From positions 62,904 to 126,903 of the forward strand of contig NMRB01001645.1 of the NCBI GenBank assembly GCA_002633025.1: a stretch of DNA of 64,000 nucleotides, given 5' to 3'. Below the pieces are notes generated by a model, which saw only the letters and a list, made by a program, of their open reading frames with translations, was not told the DNA's origin and searched no databases. Position 1 is the stretch's first letter, and each line of letters starts with the position of its first letter. The position numbers were made by a program, and so were the translations under genes. The stretch is from Notospermus geniculatus. Its lineage: Eukaryota; Nemertea; Pilidiophora; Heteronemertea; Lineidae. Shown one piece after another: positions 1 to 11,296 of the stretch.

Positions 1-3000
1 GTAGGCCTGCTTGTCTACTCCCAGGGACTTCAAACTTTCTTCAAGATTTTTTTGGATAGGCCCCATCTCCTTCTTTACTTCCGCATACACCTCATCTAGG
101 TCTTTTTTTAGGGTTGCCTCCAAATTCAATGCAGTCTCAAGATTCTGCCGAGACTGGCGTACTACAGCTCTTAAGTACGTGGGCATGTCAGTTTCATCAC
201 GGACATTTCGGCACAAAGGACATGTATAGTCCTCATCAGGCCCAGGGATATCTGATACATCTACTATACCCACACACAAGTTGTGATACCAAGTGTGGCA
301 TGTTTCACAGTACACCCAATTGAGGTTACCAGATTGATCAGTGTCTTCTGCAAGATCTCTGCCAGACTTGGTGTTAACAATGCAAGTAGCAGCATCACAG
401 GGGTCCTCATCTCTTGGCCGCCGTCGTCTTCGAACAACCCCCACCTCTTCAAAGGCAGAAATAATGAGCTCTTCCTGTTTAAGCTTGTCCCTTAAACCAG
501 CAACAATTTGACTTTGGTTATCATGATTGATGGTTAATGTCTGCCATCTCTCATGGAGCTCAGGGTTGTAAGCTCCCATGTCTGCTCTGTCCAGTTCAAC
601 AGCACTCTCCTCCATCATTTTCCACAAGTCCTGCACCACACCAAGGAATATATGCAGAGGGAGTGGGGCAATATGGTCAACCTCTGTCGGAAAAAGGACA
701 TCACCATTTATACTATTATGCTTCCTGGCATTTGCCCGCTGATCTGTACCAGATTCTGCTGCAAATTGCAGATAATCCTGGCGGATTGACTCCAGTGTGC
801 GTTTAGCATACTGGCATTGGTTATTGTCAACATGGATACCATTCTCATCTAACAGTTTTGGCGTGTGTGGTGCACCACCTGATTGTCGGAGGGAATCCTG
901 CTGAACTAGGCAAAAAAGGCATGGGAACTTGGAAGACTGCCCCATATGTCCAAATACCGCAGACAAGAATTTATAGTCTCCAAAGATAAATTTTCGGACT
1001 GGTTTCACTCCATCAGCAGTCTCCAGAGTTTCAAGCTGAACCCACTGTGGGGTGTAAGGACCAAACATTGTCCTCAGATTGTCAATTGTGTCAGTGGCCT
1101 CATAAAATCCTAACATCTGTGTGTTTTGGGCACTGTTGCCGTTCTTTAGATTGACAATCTGAAAACAAAGTTTGGTGGAACTACCTCCCTGTCTCCCCCA
1201 AGTTTTACCCAAATTTCATCTTGAAACTCTGGAGACATGCTGATGGTGTTACCAGACTCTACCTGCATGTGAATAAAATCTTGCACTGCCCTTTGTAGCT
1301 CTTTAATTCTGACGAATGCAACATCTTCAGTTTCAGATGGATTGGATGATTTCTCTTTTCTTAGTTTGGCCACCCCTACTTCGATTGAGGATTCAGCGCT
1401 GAGGAACCTTTTTGATTGTTCTTCACGCATCATGGCCTCAGGAGCGAGGATCCTGATGCCATGATGATCAAAAAAATTCCTCAGCTGCCTGAATTTATAG
1501 AAAGGAAGATTCAACAACAATTTAAGGTCGAGGGTGCTTTGCACTGACAACTCCTGATAGTACTGAAGGTCTGCATCTTTACATGCCTGGAGGGATATCT
1601 CTGGATGCAATTTTACAAATTCTGAGAGCACAGCGACCAAGTCTGCATCTTTGGCTGGGGTACCCCTCTTGGAACAAAGTATTTCAAGCACTTCATAAAG
1701 TTTCTTTGCACGCTTTTTTACTGTCACCAAACTTACTTTCGATGCCTCCGTGTCCATGAGGGATACCTTCATCAAGGGTGCAGACTTGGTTTTTGAACCT
1801 GGAGACCGAACAAAGACAAGCCCTCCTTCATCCCTGGTCACCTCCAAGTGATTTTCCCTCTCTTTCTTTAAGGACTGAATTTGTTCACATTTGTTTGAGA
1901 GTTCACGCTTTAGGTCTTCAAGAGATTCACTTGGCTGTTCATCACACTTATTAAGCTTTGTTCTGAGATGATCAATTTCAGTACGAAGTGCTTCATTCTC
2001 TCTTTTCAGCTAATTAATTTTTGCTCTAAATGTTTCTTTTTGGATATTCAATTCCAGTCTCAGCTTCTTAATTTCGAAGTCTTTTAGATACAATGATTGC
2101 TGCAGATTGAGGTTTTCATGACGTAAAGCTTCCGTTATTATCTCCTGACCATTGACATTGCGACATATCAAATCTGTTAGACTTTTTTCAAGCTCAACAC
2201 AATGTTCCAGGTCAATTTTGTGCTGTTCCTGCACAAAGAGGATCTTTTCCTGCCTACCTATTGGGTCTGGTGTACCGGTATTTCCCTCCACTTCCCTAAC
2301 AAGTTGATGGTATGCATCTTTCAACATTTTATAATCTGCTCGAATCTTCCTCACAATTGAAATCACAATTGGAAGCTGATCGTCATTGCAGGTGGTGGTA
2401 TCATCAACTATGGATAGATGACAAGGAAGAAAAAAGCGGTGCATAAGCATGAGTGGTGTCTAAGAAGGCATAGGAGAAAGTGGAGATACTCAATTAAGCA
2501 TTCGTGCAGGAGAAAACAACATGCATAGGCCCAGACAGAATCAGGATGAGGACATACATAAGATAAAATGTGCAGGTAGTAAGTGGAGGACAAAAGAACA
2601 GAGAGAGATAGGAACGATAAGCATGAATGAAATGTGCAGGTTACAAATTTCAAACACCATCACCACACAATGTTAACATTTAGAGTTTTTAAAATTTACT
2701 TTACCAAAATACAGCCGAATTAATCTCTTGAAGACCTAATTTTTTAATTTACTGAAATGACTATACATGTACCGGTTGATATATATTTATTTTTGAAGAA
2801 ATCTGCTATTTTGTACAGAAAAATCGAAATTCTCATCATCAGGTACCTTTCATAGTTTTGGCAGCAGCAGCAGCTTCCAAACGGGCCTGTGTCACTTCTC
2901 TCATTCGCTTCTTCCTCCCACGGTTTCCATACCCTTCCCCAAAATGATGTTTTTTGATCCCAGCACCAGCTTTCCCAACTGGCCGGTGGCAGCGTGGCAT

Positions 3001-3043
3001 CCTTTTTCAGCTTGGTACGGTACTCAGTAGTAGGCCTAGCTCC
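1..3043 (-). pseudogene. Spliced gene with coiled coil, GGD-x-GG core and PHD finger (broken)
   Basis: The first exon runs from an acceptor at 3043 (pyrimidine tract plus CAG) to a donor at 2847. Its ATG is at 3000, and it encodes a basic peptide of about 51 residues. A second acceptor at 2408 (CCATAG) joins it in matching phase. Exon 2 then encodes heptad-rich coiled coil (about 2380-1850), a helical linker, a GGDR-GGSSTKLCF motif near 1190, an FGDYKFL motif and a CxxC (CLFC) near 940, an LPLH segment near 640, a PHD-type finger (Cys pairs near 385, YCETC, H, C, CPLC near 215) and a C-terminal coiled coil running off the window. An in-frame TAG at 2010-2012 and a one-base loss near 1190 break the frame. 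The acidic GGD and zinc-ligand layout resembles RNase H-fold transposases, but I cannot place it in a named superfamily. It could be a domesticated or mobile gene; function unknown. Confidence 0.6.
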
Positions 3044-3067
3044 CTGTAAAAAAACACAAACGGGTGA

Positions 3068-3300
3068 ATAAAGGACTACTAAACTAGGCCTAGGCCTGGG
3101 CTGGGGTAGGCCTCCTAGGGGGCCTATGTGGCTCAGGAGGAGTAGAGGAGCTTGGTTGGTCCATCTGCCCCTGGCCCTCCACTCTCCATGGCCTATTTCC
3201 ACACATGATGATGGGCATGGGACGCTTCATGATGGTAGGCCCTGGCCCTGGGCCTACCGTAGGCGCCAGGCCTGGGCAGGCCTAGGCCCAATATATATTA
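3068..3300. repeat. GGCCTA-rich low-complexity stretch
   Basis: This stretch has many interspersed copies of AGGCCTA and GGCCTGGGC. The word recurs sparsely through the window, so this is a local concentration and not a clean tandem array. No coding potential is supported; the open frames across it are by-products of the repeat. Confidence 0.6.
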
Positions 3301-3964
3301 TTCATAGATTCAGGTTTAGGCCAAATACGCCTCCCTACATTACTGTATTTAGCACAGAGTGTCAATTCAACAAAATGAAATGACATACGGTGCATCATGT
3401 ACATATGTGCACACGCTGCTACACTGCATGCAGTGACACAGCAAAACACGCCATGCCAACGTCATGACTGCTCCCAGTTCCACTTTTCGCGCGACCCGTC
3501 ACAGGACAAAATTTCGCCTCTCGTCGGCACATAAAATACACCTATGTACGAATAATTATTGATAATGACAACTTAAGATGCAATTGGTATGATATATCAA
3601 GGTATGAATTACTAAGTTGCGTGGTAGTTTTGATTCATTTCATTGGTATTTCTTATAAATTGGCCTTTGAAATACGGAATTGGGAGTGAAAAATTGTACC
3701 TCCTCGGCTTTCGCGCCATCGACTGCGATATGGTCTATCTTGATTGAATTTTCTCTCGCTGCATACTAAATTGGGATTCCCTGAATCACTTCAACCAATC
3801 AGAATAGAGCTTAGTGACGTCATTTGTTCTATATATCGGTACTGAACTCACCAATTTCTACGCGCACCGAACCACGCAACGGTACCGTCTTCCAAATATG
3901 GGCATCGACCAATCAGCGCCGACGACGTCATCGCGTCATGCGGGAATCTCGGTAGAATGGAAAT
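3301..3964. other. Intergenic, no gene seen
   Basis: AT-moderate sequence with no supported gene. It contains several CCAATCA/TGACGTCA-like words (for example near 3800 and 3910-3930). These could be promoter-type sites, but nothing downstream supports a transcription start. The gypsy integrase frame stops resembling integrase at about 3965, so an unrecognised sequence probably joins the element here. Confidence 0.4.
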
Positions 3965-4659
3965 GTGAAGAATTCGACAGTCGTGAGCCTTGGACTTGGC
4001 GTCACGAATTCTCGCCTCCTCATGCACCTCATCGTTGACGGTTTCGTCCACCGTTTGCGACAGTTTAGTACGAATGTTGCGGCCAAACATGAGTTCAGCT
4101 GGAGTTGCCCCAGTGACGCTATGTGGGGTACTCCGATAGGCCATAAGAAACTTCGGCAACTCCTTTTTCCAGTTCTTGCCCTCGGCATTTGCAATACGGA
4201 TCGACTTTAACAGAGTACGGTTCTGAACCTCCACTTCTCCATTGGCACGGGGCCAATAAGGGGTAGTCCCCCGGTGTTCGATGCCATTTGTCTCTAGGAA
4301 GTCCTTGAATTCCTTCGCGATAAATTGTGGTCCATTATCACTTTTGATCGACTTTGGGAGTCCATAGAGAGCGAAAAGTCCTTCCAGAATTTCAATTATT
4401 TTGGCAGCGGTGGTAGTTTTGAGAACAGCTACTTCTACCCAGCGGGAGTAATAGTCAATTACGACAAACAGGTACTCACTGGACGGGAATGGACCGAAGA
4501 GGTCTACAGCTAAATCTAACCATGGCCCCTCTGGCATTTTCGTTGGAACCACTGGTTCAGGGACAGGCAACGTCCCCTCCACTTGACATCCAGGACAAGA
4601 TTTGACTAAATGCTCACATTCACTGTCAATGCCTGGCCACCAGACTTTTGATCGCAATC
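3965..4659 (-). pseudogene. Ty3/gypsy integrase fragment
   Basis: The frame encodes the C-terminal part of the HHCC zinc-binding region (KVWWPGIDSE...CPGCQ) followed by the integrase catalytic core. The core has an aspartate in VDLFGPF, a second in SDNGPQF and a glutamate in RANGEVEVQNR, giving a DDE arrangement, then the MAYRSTPHSVTGATPAEL signature typical of Ty3/gypsy. Integrase inserts the retrotransposon cDNA into host DNA. It lies on the same strand as the gag and RT at 5538-7356, and an 877-bp inserted element separates them. Similarity fades after residue about 225 (position about 3965), so the GPY/F-type C-terminus and the 3' LTR are missing. The upstream RNase H and most of the RT palm are also absent, so this copy cannot transpose by itself. 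Confidence 0.9.
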
Positions 4660-5536
4660 CAACCTCGTACCCAGGGGTTTGTGCGCTCCTGGGCTCTGGG
4701 TTGACGCTTACAAACCCCTGGTCTCATATCTGAATTCCGGCATGTGATTGGTCGCCCGAAGTAGAAGAAAGTGACGTCACACAATCGTGACTATTATTAG
4801 TAAATAAAGCACGTGTGTTTGCAGTTTTTTGTAAACATCATGCGTGCCCTCAGTTCGGCTAAGATTTGGTCATTTTGTGGTTCAACCAAGGGATTTTACC
4901 TTGTACAATCTATATGGATATTATATTCGAAACACATCTAGACGAACGGATGATGCAGGTAAGTATATAAAGCCCGATCAACCGCTATTTTACTTATTTA
5001 ATCGAGTCGTATGCGTCTGTACATTTTTGTACACAGTGATGCATGACGGAAAACTGACTCGATCAAACATTCGCTTTCAACCCCAAAACCAAATTTTCAT
5101 CTGTTATTATAAAAATTACTAGTCTAAGAGTGCTAACAGATGTCGATTCAGTTAGTGACAGGCACAGAAAACTCTTATGTCGGTGTGTTTTGTTGATGAA
5201 ATGAAGTCACTTACTCAGTGTCGGAGAATGAAGATAGGTGGCGCTGTGAGGAGTTTCGGCTTCGGTATTCAAAATAATTAAAACTTAAAACAAAAACCAG
5301 GGCCTATTTCAGCAATACCTTTATGTTTTCGATATTGAAAGTAGTTAATTTCATCGATCTGTACTCGATTAAATAAGTAAGTTTAAGAAAAAAGAGACTA
5401 TAAATATTATTTACAACCTTCGGCAATTTCCGTGAAATCCCCAGATTCTGGGGAATTGAGATCGTGATTCCAGGGGTTAGTGAGCGAGTTAGGTCCGAGG
5501 TTGTCTGAGCGAACAAAACCCCTGGGGACGAGGTTG
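4660..5536. mobile_element. 877-bp TIR element inside the gypsy pol
   Basis: The ends are inverted copies: CAACCTCGTACCCAGGGG from 4660, and CAACCTCGTCCCCAGGGG on the other strand from 5536. The similarity continues for about 30 bp. No transposase frame is visible inside, so it is non-autonomous. A second inverted pair (CCAGGGGTTTGT at 4671 and ACAAACCCCTGG near 4709) lies within the left end. The target duplication cannot be read because an N sits at 5537. The superfamily is not resolved. Confidence 0.75.
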
Positions 5537-5537
5537 N

Positions 5538-6702
5538 AGAATGTTGTGATGTCCCGCGACTCTGGGTCCAACTCGATTTGATGGTATCCCCACTTCAAGT
5601 CTATTTTCGAGAACACCTTTGCGCCATTCATGTCATGCAAGACATCATCCACGGTCGGGATTCCGTGTCTTTCACGAATAATTGCGGTGTTTGCGCGTCT
5701 CATATCGATACACAGACGAATATCTCCATTTCGTTTGGGCACAATGACGGGTGGCGACACCCATGTGGTTGGTCCACCTGTAACACGTTCAATCACATCC
5801 ATTTCCTCTAGTTCCCGTAGTTTTTTGTCGACTTTTTTCCTCAAACTGTACGGAATGCGACGTTCCTTTTGAGCCACCGGTGCCACATTTGGATCGATGT
5901 GCAGCTTTAACTGATATCCCTTCAGTTTCCCAAGCCCTGTGAAACACTTTTTGTGCCTACTTAAGATTTTCTGACGATACTGCTGATCTGTCAAAACAGA
6001 CGGCTCCACGTTATTCACATTGAACGCTAACACATGTAAGTTCAGAGCCGTTTCCTTTCCTAGTAATGACGGACCATCACCAGGTGTCACCACAAATGTT
6101 GCGCACTTCACAACTTTATCCTTGAATGAAATGTCAGCGGTAAATTGACCCAGAACTTCAAGCGGCGATTTTGACTGAAACGCGTACAACTTTTTCGATG
6201 ACTTAACGAGATCTATCGATTTTTCAGACTTAATCGCATGCCACGCACGTTTCGTCACAATGTTGCAACTTGCTCCAGAATCGATGAGCATTTCGACTTT
6301 TGTCCCGTTTATTTCGACGTGAACTGTTCCGCACCTTGAGTCAGTTGATCCCGATACACTGAATACATATTCATCGTCGGACGATTCGTCAGAGTTTCCT
6401 CCAGTAGCACCCTCTCTGTTCTGAACAACACTTCGTACGTAGCCTTCTTTTCTCGTCTTTTTGTTTTCCGACTTATTGCTCTTGTTCTCAGTTAGGTTTG
6501 TTCGACAACACCGAGCAAAATGGCCCTTCCGACCACAGCGTCTGCAGTCTTTGTCTTTTGCAACGTGACAGTTTTGGGAGTTATGGCCTTCAAAACCACA
6601 TCGCCAACACTCGTTTCCGGTACTACTGCTGCCAGTCCGTTCACGATCCTGACCCTGGCCAGATCGATTGTTGCGGCGGAACCCAGTGGACTTCCGGCCA
6701 TA
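5538..6702 (-). pseudogene. Ty3/gypsy nucleocapsid, protease and partial RT
   Basis: Continuing in the gag frame after a TGA at 6703-6705, the translation has two CCHC zinc knuckles (CWRCGFEGHNSQNC and CRRCGRKGHFARCC). It then has a retropepsin active site (MLIDSGASCN near 6290) and the start of reverse transcriptase with LEEMDVIERVTGGPTTWVSP, RLCIDMRRAN and FSKIDLKWGYHQIEL (RT motifs 1-3). The frame stops at the edge of the TIR element at 5536, before the YxDD box. The RT palm, thumb and RNase H, more than 300 codons in a normal element, are missing between here and the integrase at 4659. The deletion therefore accompanied or preceded the insertion. Confidence 0.88.
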
Positions 6703-7356
6703 TCATTGCTGACCTTTCACGCGATTCACCTGATCGTCCACATCAGAGTCCGATGAGTCATCTGAGATAGACAGTTTGTTGACTGCGGTATCAAGGGTCT
6801 TCATCTTCACAGCCTGGTCATCGAAGGCTTCCAGCCTGGAGGCTATTTCTAACAGTTTCGTAAGAGTCAACTTGGCCTCTTTCAGCAAGACCTTTCGGAG
6901 TTTTTGCGACTGGCAGTGTGAGATGACCTGATCAATAATCATATCATCTGTCATGTCATTGTCCCCTTTCTGAAACTCACACGTTTGTGCCAACTTCTTG
7001 AGCCTACTGACATACGCAGTTATCGTTTCTGAAGAGTCCTGATGGGCATTTTTGAAAAGATGCCTCTCAAAAGTCACATTTTTCTTAGGTTCGAAATATT
7101 TGTTGAAAGCCTCAATGGCAGGTGTGTAGTCGTTCTCAGTTCCAGTGTTCTCAAGGGTATCAAACAAATCGACCATGTCGGAACCTGCACAATGCAGCAG
7201 GAGCGCCCTCTTTTGAGCCGGCTTGGTCACCCCCGTAGCAGTCATGTAGATAACAAACCTGGCCCGCCATTTTTCCCAGCGCTTGCTCAAACCGGACGGG
7301 TCCGAGTGGAGGTCAAACGGCTCCACTGGAGTGAGGGTGAGAAAATTCGTAGCCAT
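6703..7356 (-). CDS. Ty3/gypsy Gag (capsid-like)
   Basis: 217 codons starting at an ATG 34 bp inside the predicted primer-binding site. The protein has the retrotransposon Gag signature: W(x)KWRARFVIY near residue 27, LLLHCAGSDMVDLFDTL, a helical segment with FEPKKNVTFERHLF, and TITAYVSRLKKLAQTCEF. It ends at a TGA, after which the same frame carries the zinc knuckles and protease. The TGA may be a CGA-to-TGA decay or a read-through site; one copy cannot distinguish them. Gag forms the virus-like particle in the cytoplasm. Confidence 0.88.
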   Translation of the reverse strand: MATNFLTLTPVEPFDLHSDPSGLSKRWEKWRARFVIYMTATGVTKPAQKRALLLHCAGSDMVDLFDTLENTGTENDYTPAIEAFNKYFEPKKNVTFERHLFKNAHQDSSETITAYVSRLKKLAQTCEFQKGDNDMTDDMIIDQVISHCQSQKLRKVLLKEAKLTLTKLLEIASRLEAFDDQAVKMKTLDTAVNKLSISDDSSDSDVDDQVNRVKGQQ

Positions 7357-7389
7357 TTTACCATCAGTTCCTTCTATCGACGTTTGACT

Positions 7390-7404
7390 TTATCCTCGTC
7401 GCCA
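7390..7404 (-). other. Predicted gypsy primer-binding site
   Basis: On the minus strand TGGCGACGAGGATAA begins two bases inside the LTR end, where a tRNA primer site is expected. The TGG start is the usual complement of a tRNA CCA tail. The tRNA species was not determined. Confidence 0.6.
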
Positions 7405-7406
7405 GA

Positions 7407-7592
7407 TGTTGGGCTCTGAACACGAATTAAATCGACATTGACACGTTTAAAACACAACATATATTCTGGGCTCATATCACTCGTACATCATCTTGCGCGC
7501 CCCCTACACACCGGCAGGTGGTGCCATCTATTGTACACAACTCACACGAATCTTCTATACAGGTTGTTCCCGAATATAGTCAACTCTCAACA
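7407..7592 (-). repeat. Gypsy LTR (5' LTR of the minus-strand element)
   Basis: 186 bp bounded by TG...CA: on the minus strand it opens TGTTGAGAGTTGACTATATT and closes GAGCCCAACA just before the primer site. A TATA-like ATATATG lies in the middle. No matching 3' LTR is present in the window. A 29-bp direct repeat begins exactly at its outer edge. Confidence 0.72.
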
Positions 7593-7919
7593 TAAAGCCA
7601 TCACCAAACTAGTTTCAGAGTCATACAAATCGTCATGTACATGTATCTTGATTCTAACTCTAAGCTACTTAATTATGGATTACCACATGAATGATTCAAC
7701 TTGATCAAAGTTAAGTCTCCAGACCGACTTGCATTAACAAACTGACATCATCTCATGTTCTAACGATTCACAAGCCAAATAATATCAATACTACATTCAG
7801 TCACAAATACAGTGAGTCAAGTATATTGGTTCATTCAAAATAATTGGAAGGAATCCAGAGGTCAGTTATGTATATGGGAGCTGTGTATTATAAAGCCATC
7901 ACCAAACTAGTTTCAGAGT
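7593..7919. repeat. 29-bp direct repeat flanking about 270 bp
   Basis: TAAAGCCATCACCAAACTAG and the next nine bases occur identically at 7593-7621 and 7891-7919. The first copy abuts the LTR edge. The interval has no coding potential. It may be a local duplication of the gypsy target region. Confidence 0.65.
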
Positions 7920-9129
7920 GCGGGAGAGCGCAAGCTCCCAAATTAAATACCCCAAACCAGAATGGTGATCGACCAATAAGATCAGCCCCAGCCTGACCCC
8001 CAAACTCCAATCCACTGGCAAGCACCAATCAGAGAAAAACGCAATCAAGTCAAAAACAATCTTCTGGTGTGGATCCTGCCGTGACAGCTTGTCCGAATCC
8101 TGTTATGATAGCAGTTAGGCAATCAGGAAAACTTGGAGTAACACAAAGGAGCTCTTGTGAGAAAGGGAGATTATATACAGGCTTATTTGGATACCTGGGT
8201 GCTAATTACAACTGTTTCTAAGGGCCAACAGACATTCAGTCTCCTTTTGACTTTGGTGATTATTTACAAAAGCAGGTCTGCATTATGTTAAGAACTCAAC
8301 AGATTCCAACATCTGGGAAAGACAAACAAGGAACTAAGCCCAAAGGAGCTAGGATTGTTCTACTAATTATACAAACTCCTCTGAGAACAGCAATGTCCAC
8401 TTTTAAACCAACATACATTTCAAGGAATTGTAAATAAATTTCTGTCACGAAATTCTGCCCATAAAATTATTCCTATTCTTTGGGCAAAGCATGTCATGTG
8501 TACTTCTATTATCAATGTTTAAAATTAACGTCAGCAGGTGCCACCAAATGGGCAGGGCAGAGATCATTTTAAAAGTTCGAATGTAATACATGTACATGAT
8601 TGTACATGTAGGCCAAAGCATGATTGTATTGTATGTGTTCAATTTATCTGTTCAATTTATCATGTTTATGGCATTTCCTCCCTCACATTACGACACTGAT
8701 TGAGAGATTCAACCCCTATAAATAAATCAGATACTCCTGATTTCATTAATTTTACTTCATTGGTTTTACTGAGTTTCTCTGAATGTCTGTGGCAACATTT
8801 GGTTTCCGAGCGATAACTTAAAAAAGTAAGTGATACCGGTATATCAGTTTAAGACTTACAGGATCCTCTAGATGAATCTAAAATATAGCTCAAGTTCGTT
8901 AACTGGCTCAATCCGTAATCATTTGATGGGCATTTTTGCGACTTTATCGCCTAAAACACAGCTCGCCGATGAGGTAATCCCCGAGAATCCAATGCAGGTG
9001 ACGTGCTTGTTGGAATCCCCTGCTGCGTCATCGTTCCATTTACCAATGGCAAAATCAGAATTCAAGGTCTGCTTAGGTACTCCGTGACCTCACTATAAAC
9101 TGCTCCGTCTTGGGCTGCGGAGGGTATAA
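7920..9129. other. No gene seen
   Basis: No recognisable gene, repeat array or RNA. A short open frame at 8872-9087 has no family resemblance. It could belong to the 5' side of the LINE that becomes recognisable at about 9150. Confidence 0.4.
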
Positions 9130-10190
9130 TCTATTTTTAGACGGTGAACACATGTTCTGGCTTCCGTCCAAAGTTCAGGACAACGGATCATATTTTTGTT
9201 CTTTCATCCATTATAAGGTTTTATAAGAGGAAGCACAAACCATTACATACGTGCTATATAGATCTATCCAAGGCATACGATAGAATTGTACATACTTTTT
9301 TGTGGTACAAGCTGCTTAGATCAGGCCGTGTCAGTGGTAAATCTGTGAAGTTGCTTAGGAGTATGTACAGGTACATGATGATCAATCTAAGTCATGTGTA
9401 AAGGTTAATGGTATTATATCCGAGTTTTTTTACCAGAAAATTGCGTTGAGACAGGGGTGTGCCTTGAGTCGAGTCCTATGTTATTGTAAATGTTTTATTA
9501 AAGCAAGTGGTTCGCGGGGTTTGTTTACATTTTTGGTGGTACCTCCCATAGAGAGTGAATCTCGCCTCCAGGCAAAGCCGTGCTCCAGCCATATGCAAAA
9601 CCTGTGCACATATGCGAAAGTAAACACTGGGGACGAGGTTCCATTGAAAAATTGTTAAAATGGGTTAATGACAATTTCAAATTCAGTCGGTCAAAATGTA
9701 TATTTTGTACTATTCACATTGATTTCGAAGCGGTAGATTTTGCAGAATACGCCTCCGAAGTTTGGCTGTCTTAATGCATTTCCCATTAAACTAAAACTCC
9801 TTCCTTCGCCTTTTTCTCGAAACGGCGCTTGATGTGAGGACATGTCAACAAACAACTGTCAACAAACCCCGCGAGCCATTTGCTTTAATGATTCAACTCA
9901 GTTCTTGAATGCTGGAGACAGTCATGTGATCCTGTTATTATTGATTGTAGAATCCTCGCATTATTGTTGTTCGCTGATGATCTGGTGATTCTGTCGCTCA
10001 GTGAAAGGGGCCTACAAAATGCTTTAGATCGGGTGCAGGCTTTTTGTCAGAGATGGCATCTATAGGTTTTAATGTAAATAAAACTAAGGTTGTGCTTCTT
10101 AATAAGAGATTCACGAAGGATAAGTTCTTTTATGTGGGGGAACAACAAACTGAGCAGGTCGAATCAACAAAATATCTTGGGACATCCTCC
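9130..10190 (+). pseudogene. LINE reverse transcriptase remnant
   Basis: Recognisable RT pieces appear in order. FRPKFRTTDHIF and CYIDLSKAYDRI (9150-9290) correspond to the thumb-side and first catalytic Asp blocks. LRQGCALS lies near 9445, LLLFADDLVILS near 9965 supplies the catalytic FADD box, and FNVNKTKVVLLNKRF with the terminal KYLG follows near 10060-10190. It is broken by small frameshifts and by a 385-bp inserted element at 9501-9885. The endonuclease and the 3' end are absent. The sequence is in the CR1/Jockey-like range of non-LTR elements, but the exact clade is not determined. Confidence 0.8.
9501..9885. mobile_element. 385-bp TA-target MITE in LINE RT
   Basis: The inverted ends read AAGCAAGTGGTTCGCGGGG (9501) and AAGCAAATGGCTCGCGGGG (complement from 9885). 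They are flanked by TA dinucleotides at 9499-9500 and 9886-9887. Removing the element and one TA restores an uninterrupted codon run, FIND, as expected at this point of a LINE RT. A TA target is usual for Tc1/mariner-type elements, but the element carries no transposase. Confidence 0.78.
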
Positions 10191-11290
10191 CACAGCAGGG
10201 CTTTTGTCTCGTTCCTCTTCATACACTCCACACAAAGCCCTGCTGAAATTGGGCCTCCCAGGCAAGCAGAGGCGGTCAGAAAACCATTGCCCAATCANCT
10301 AGCCCATACATAATACACAGAGTGGTCTGGTTGTTGCAGTAATAGGCCTACACCGCACTGATATGATGTAACATATTGTCCTGTTTCTGAGAGTGAGCTG
10401 ACCTAATATGGGGTCAGTGCATTCTGTAGGCCTAACTGAACTGATTATAATAATAATAGGTCTGGTCAGATTTCCCTCTGCAGTGCTTGGCACCTCAACT
10501 GTTAGGAATAGGCAACAACTCTATTGCAAGCGTACATATAATACCACATAGATCAAAGACATGCATTGAACATTATACCAATACAATATCCTCTTGTTTT
10601 AGGAGATTTGCTTAAGTGGTTAATCTGTTAATAGTAACTGTTAATCACAAATCACATTAGACGCAATCATAACATAGACAATTCGCAGGTGGCAATTATA
10701 ATGATGAATGAGTACACATACAGTACACATATATATACATAAGTGATTACAGGTGATTAACAAATATCCTACATGTAAATAAAGACACGTGGCGCGTCTT
10801 GCACTGAGAACACAAAGATGACCTGCTCAAGAATGGATTCGTTTCATAAAGGGTATATTACCATCATCCTATACGTATACAATGACATTTGATTCACCTC
10901 AGTTGGCAGAGCGTGCTCATCACGCTACAACCCCAAACAACACAACATTAAGGAAGGCTTCTTTCTGAATCGAGTAAAGATCAGCAACACTCAAACCAGA
11001 TTAATCCCAATGGTAATTACCTCGAGGACATAAACCTATGTCAAAGAATTACGGACCGGTGTGGTTAATGTTTATGACGTCTCATGAAACAACCTAGCAC
11101 AGAGTGGTGTCCACTCTCAAAATCCTAATTTAGAGACATAATTCAGGGAGTTATATAGAAGATATGTTACTGCCAGTACCAACATTCATGCTCAGAAGTG
11201 ACATCCTAATCATATGTTGTTTGAAAGTAACGATATGGCCGTCTGCGCCTCTTGCCTGACTGTGTGTGTTTGATATGATATTCTCTTTTC
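10190..11290. other. No gene seen
   Basis: Non-coding, AT-rich. A pair of inverted words (CAGCAGGGCTTT near 10192 and AAAGCCCTGCTG near 10233) suggests a small hairpin. The 3' LTR of the gypsy derivative that follows might lie here, but I could not delimit one. Confidence 0.35.
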
Positions 11291-11296
11291 AGATGC

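Noticed and set aside
10890-10935. CTCAGTTGGCAGAGCGTG as a tRNA gene
   Set aside because: An A-box-like word is present but there is no matching B-box, anticodon arm or acceptor stem.
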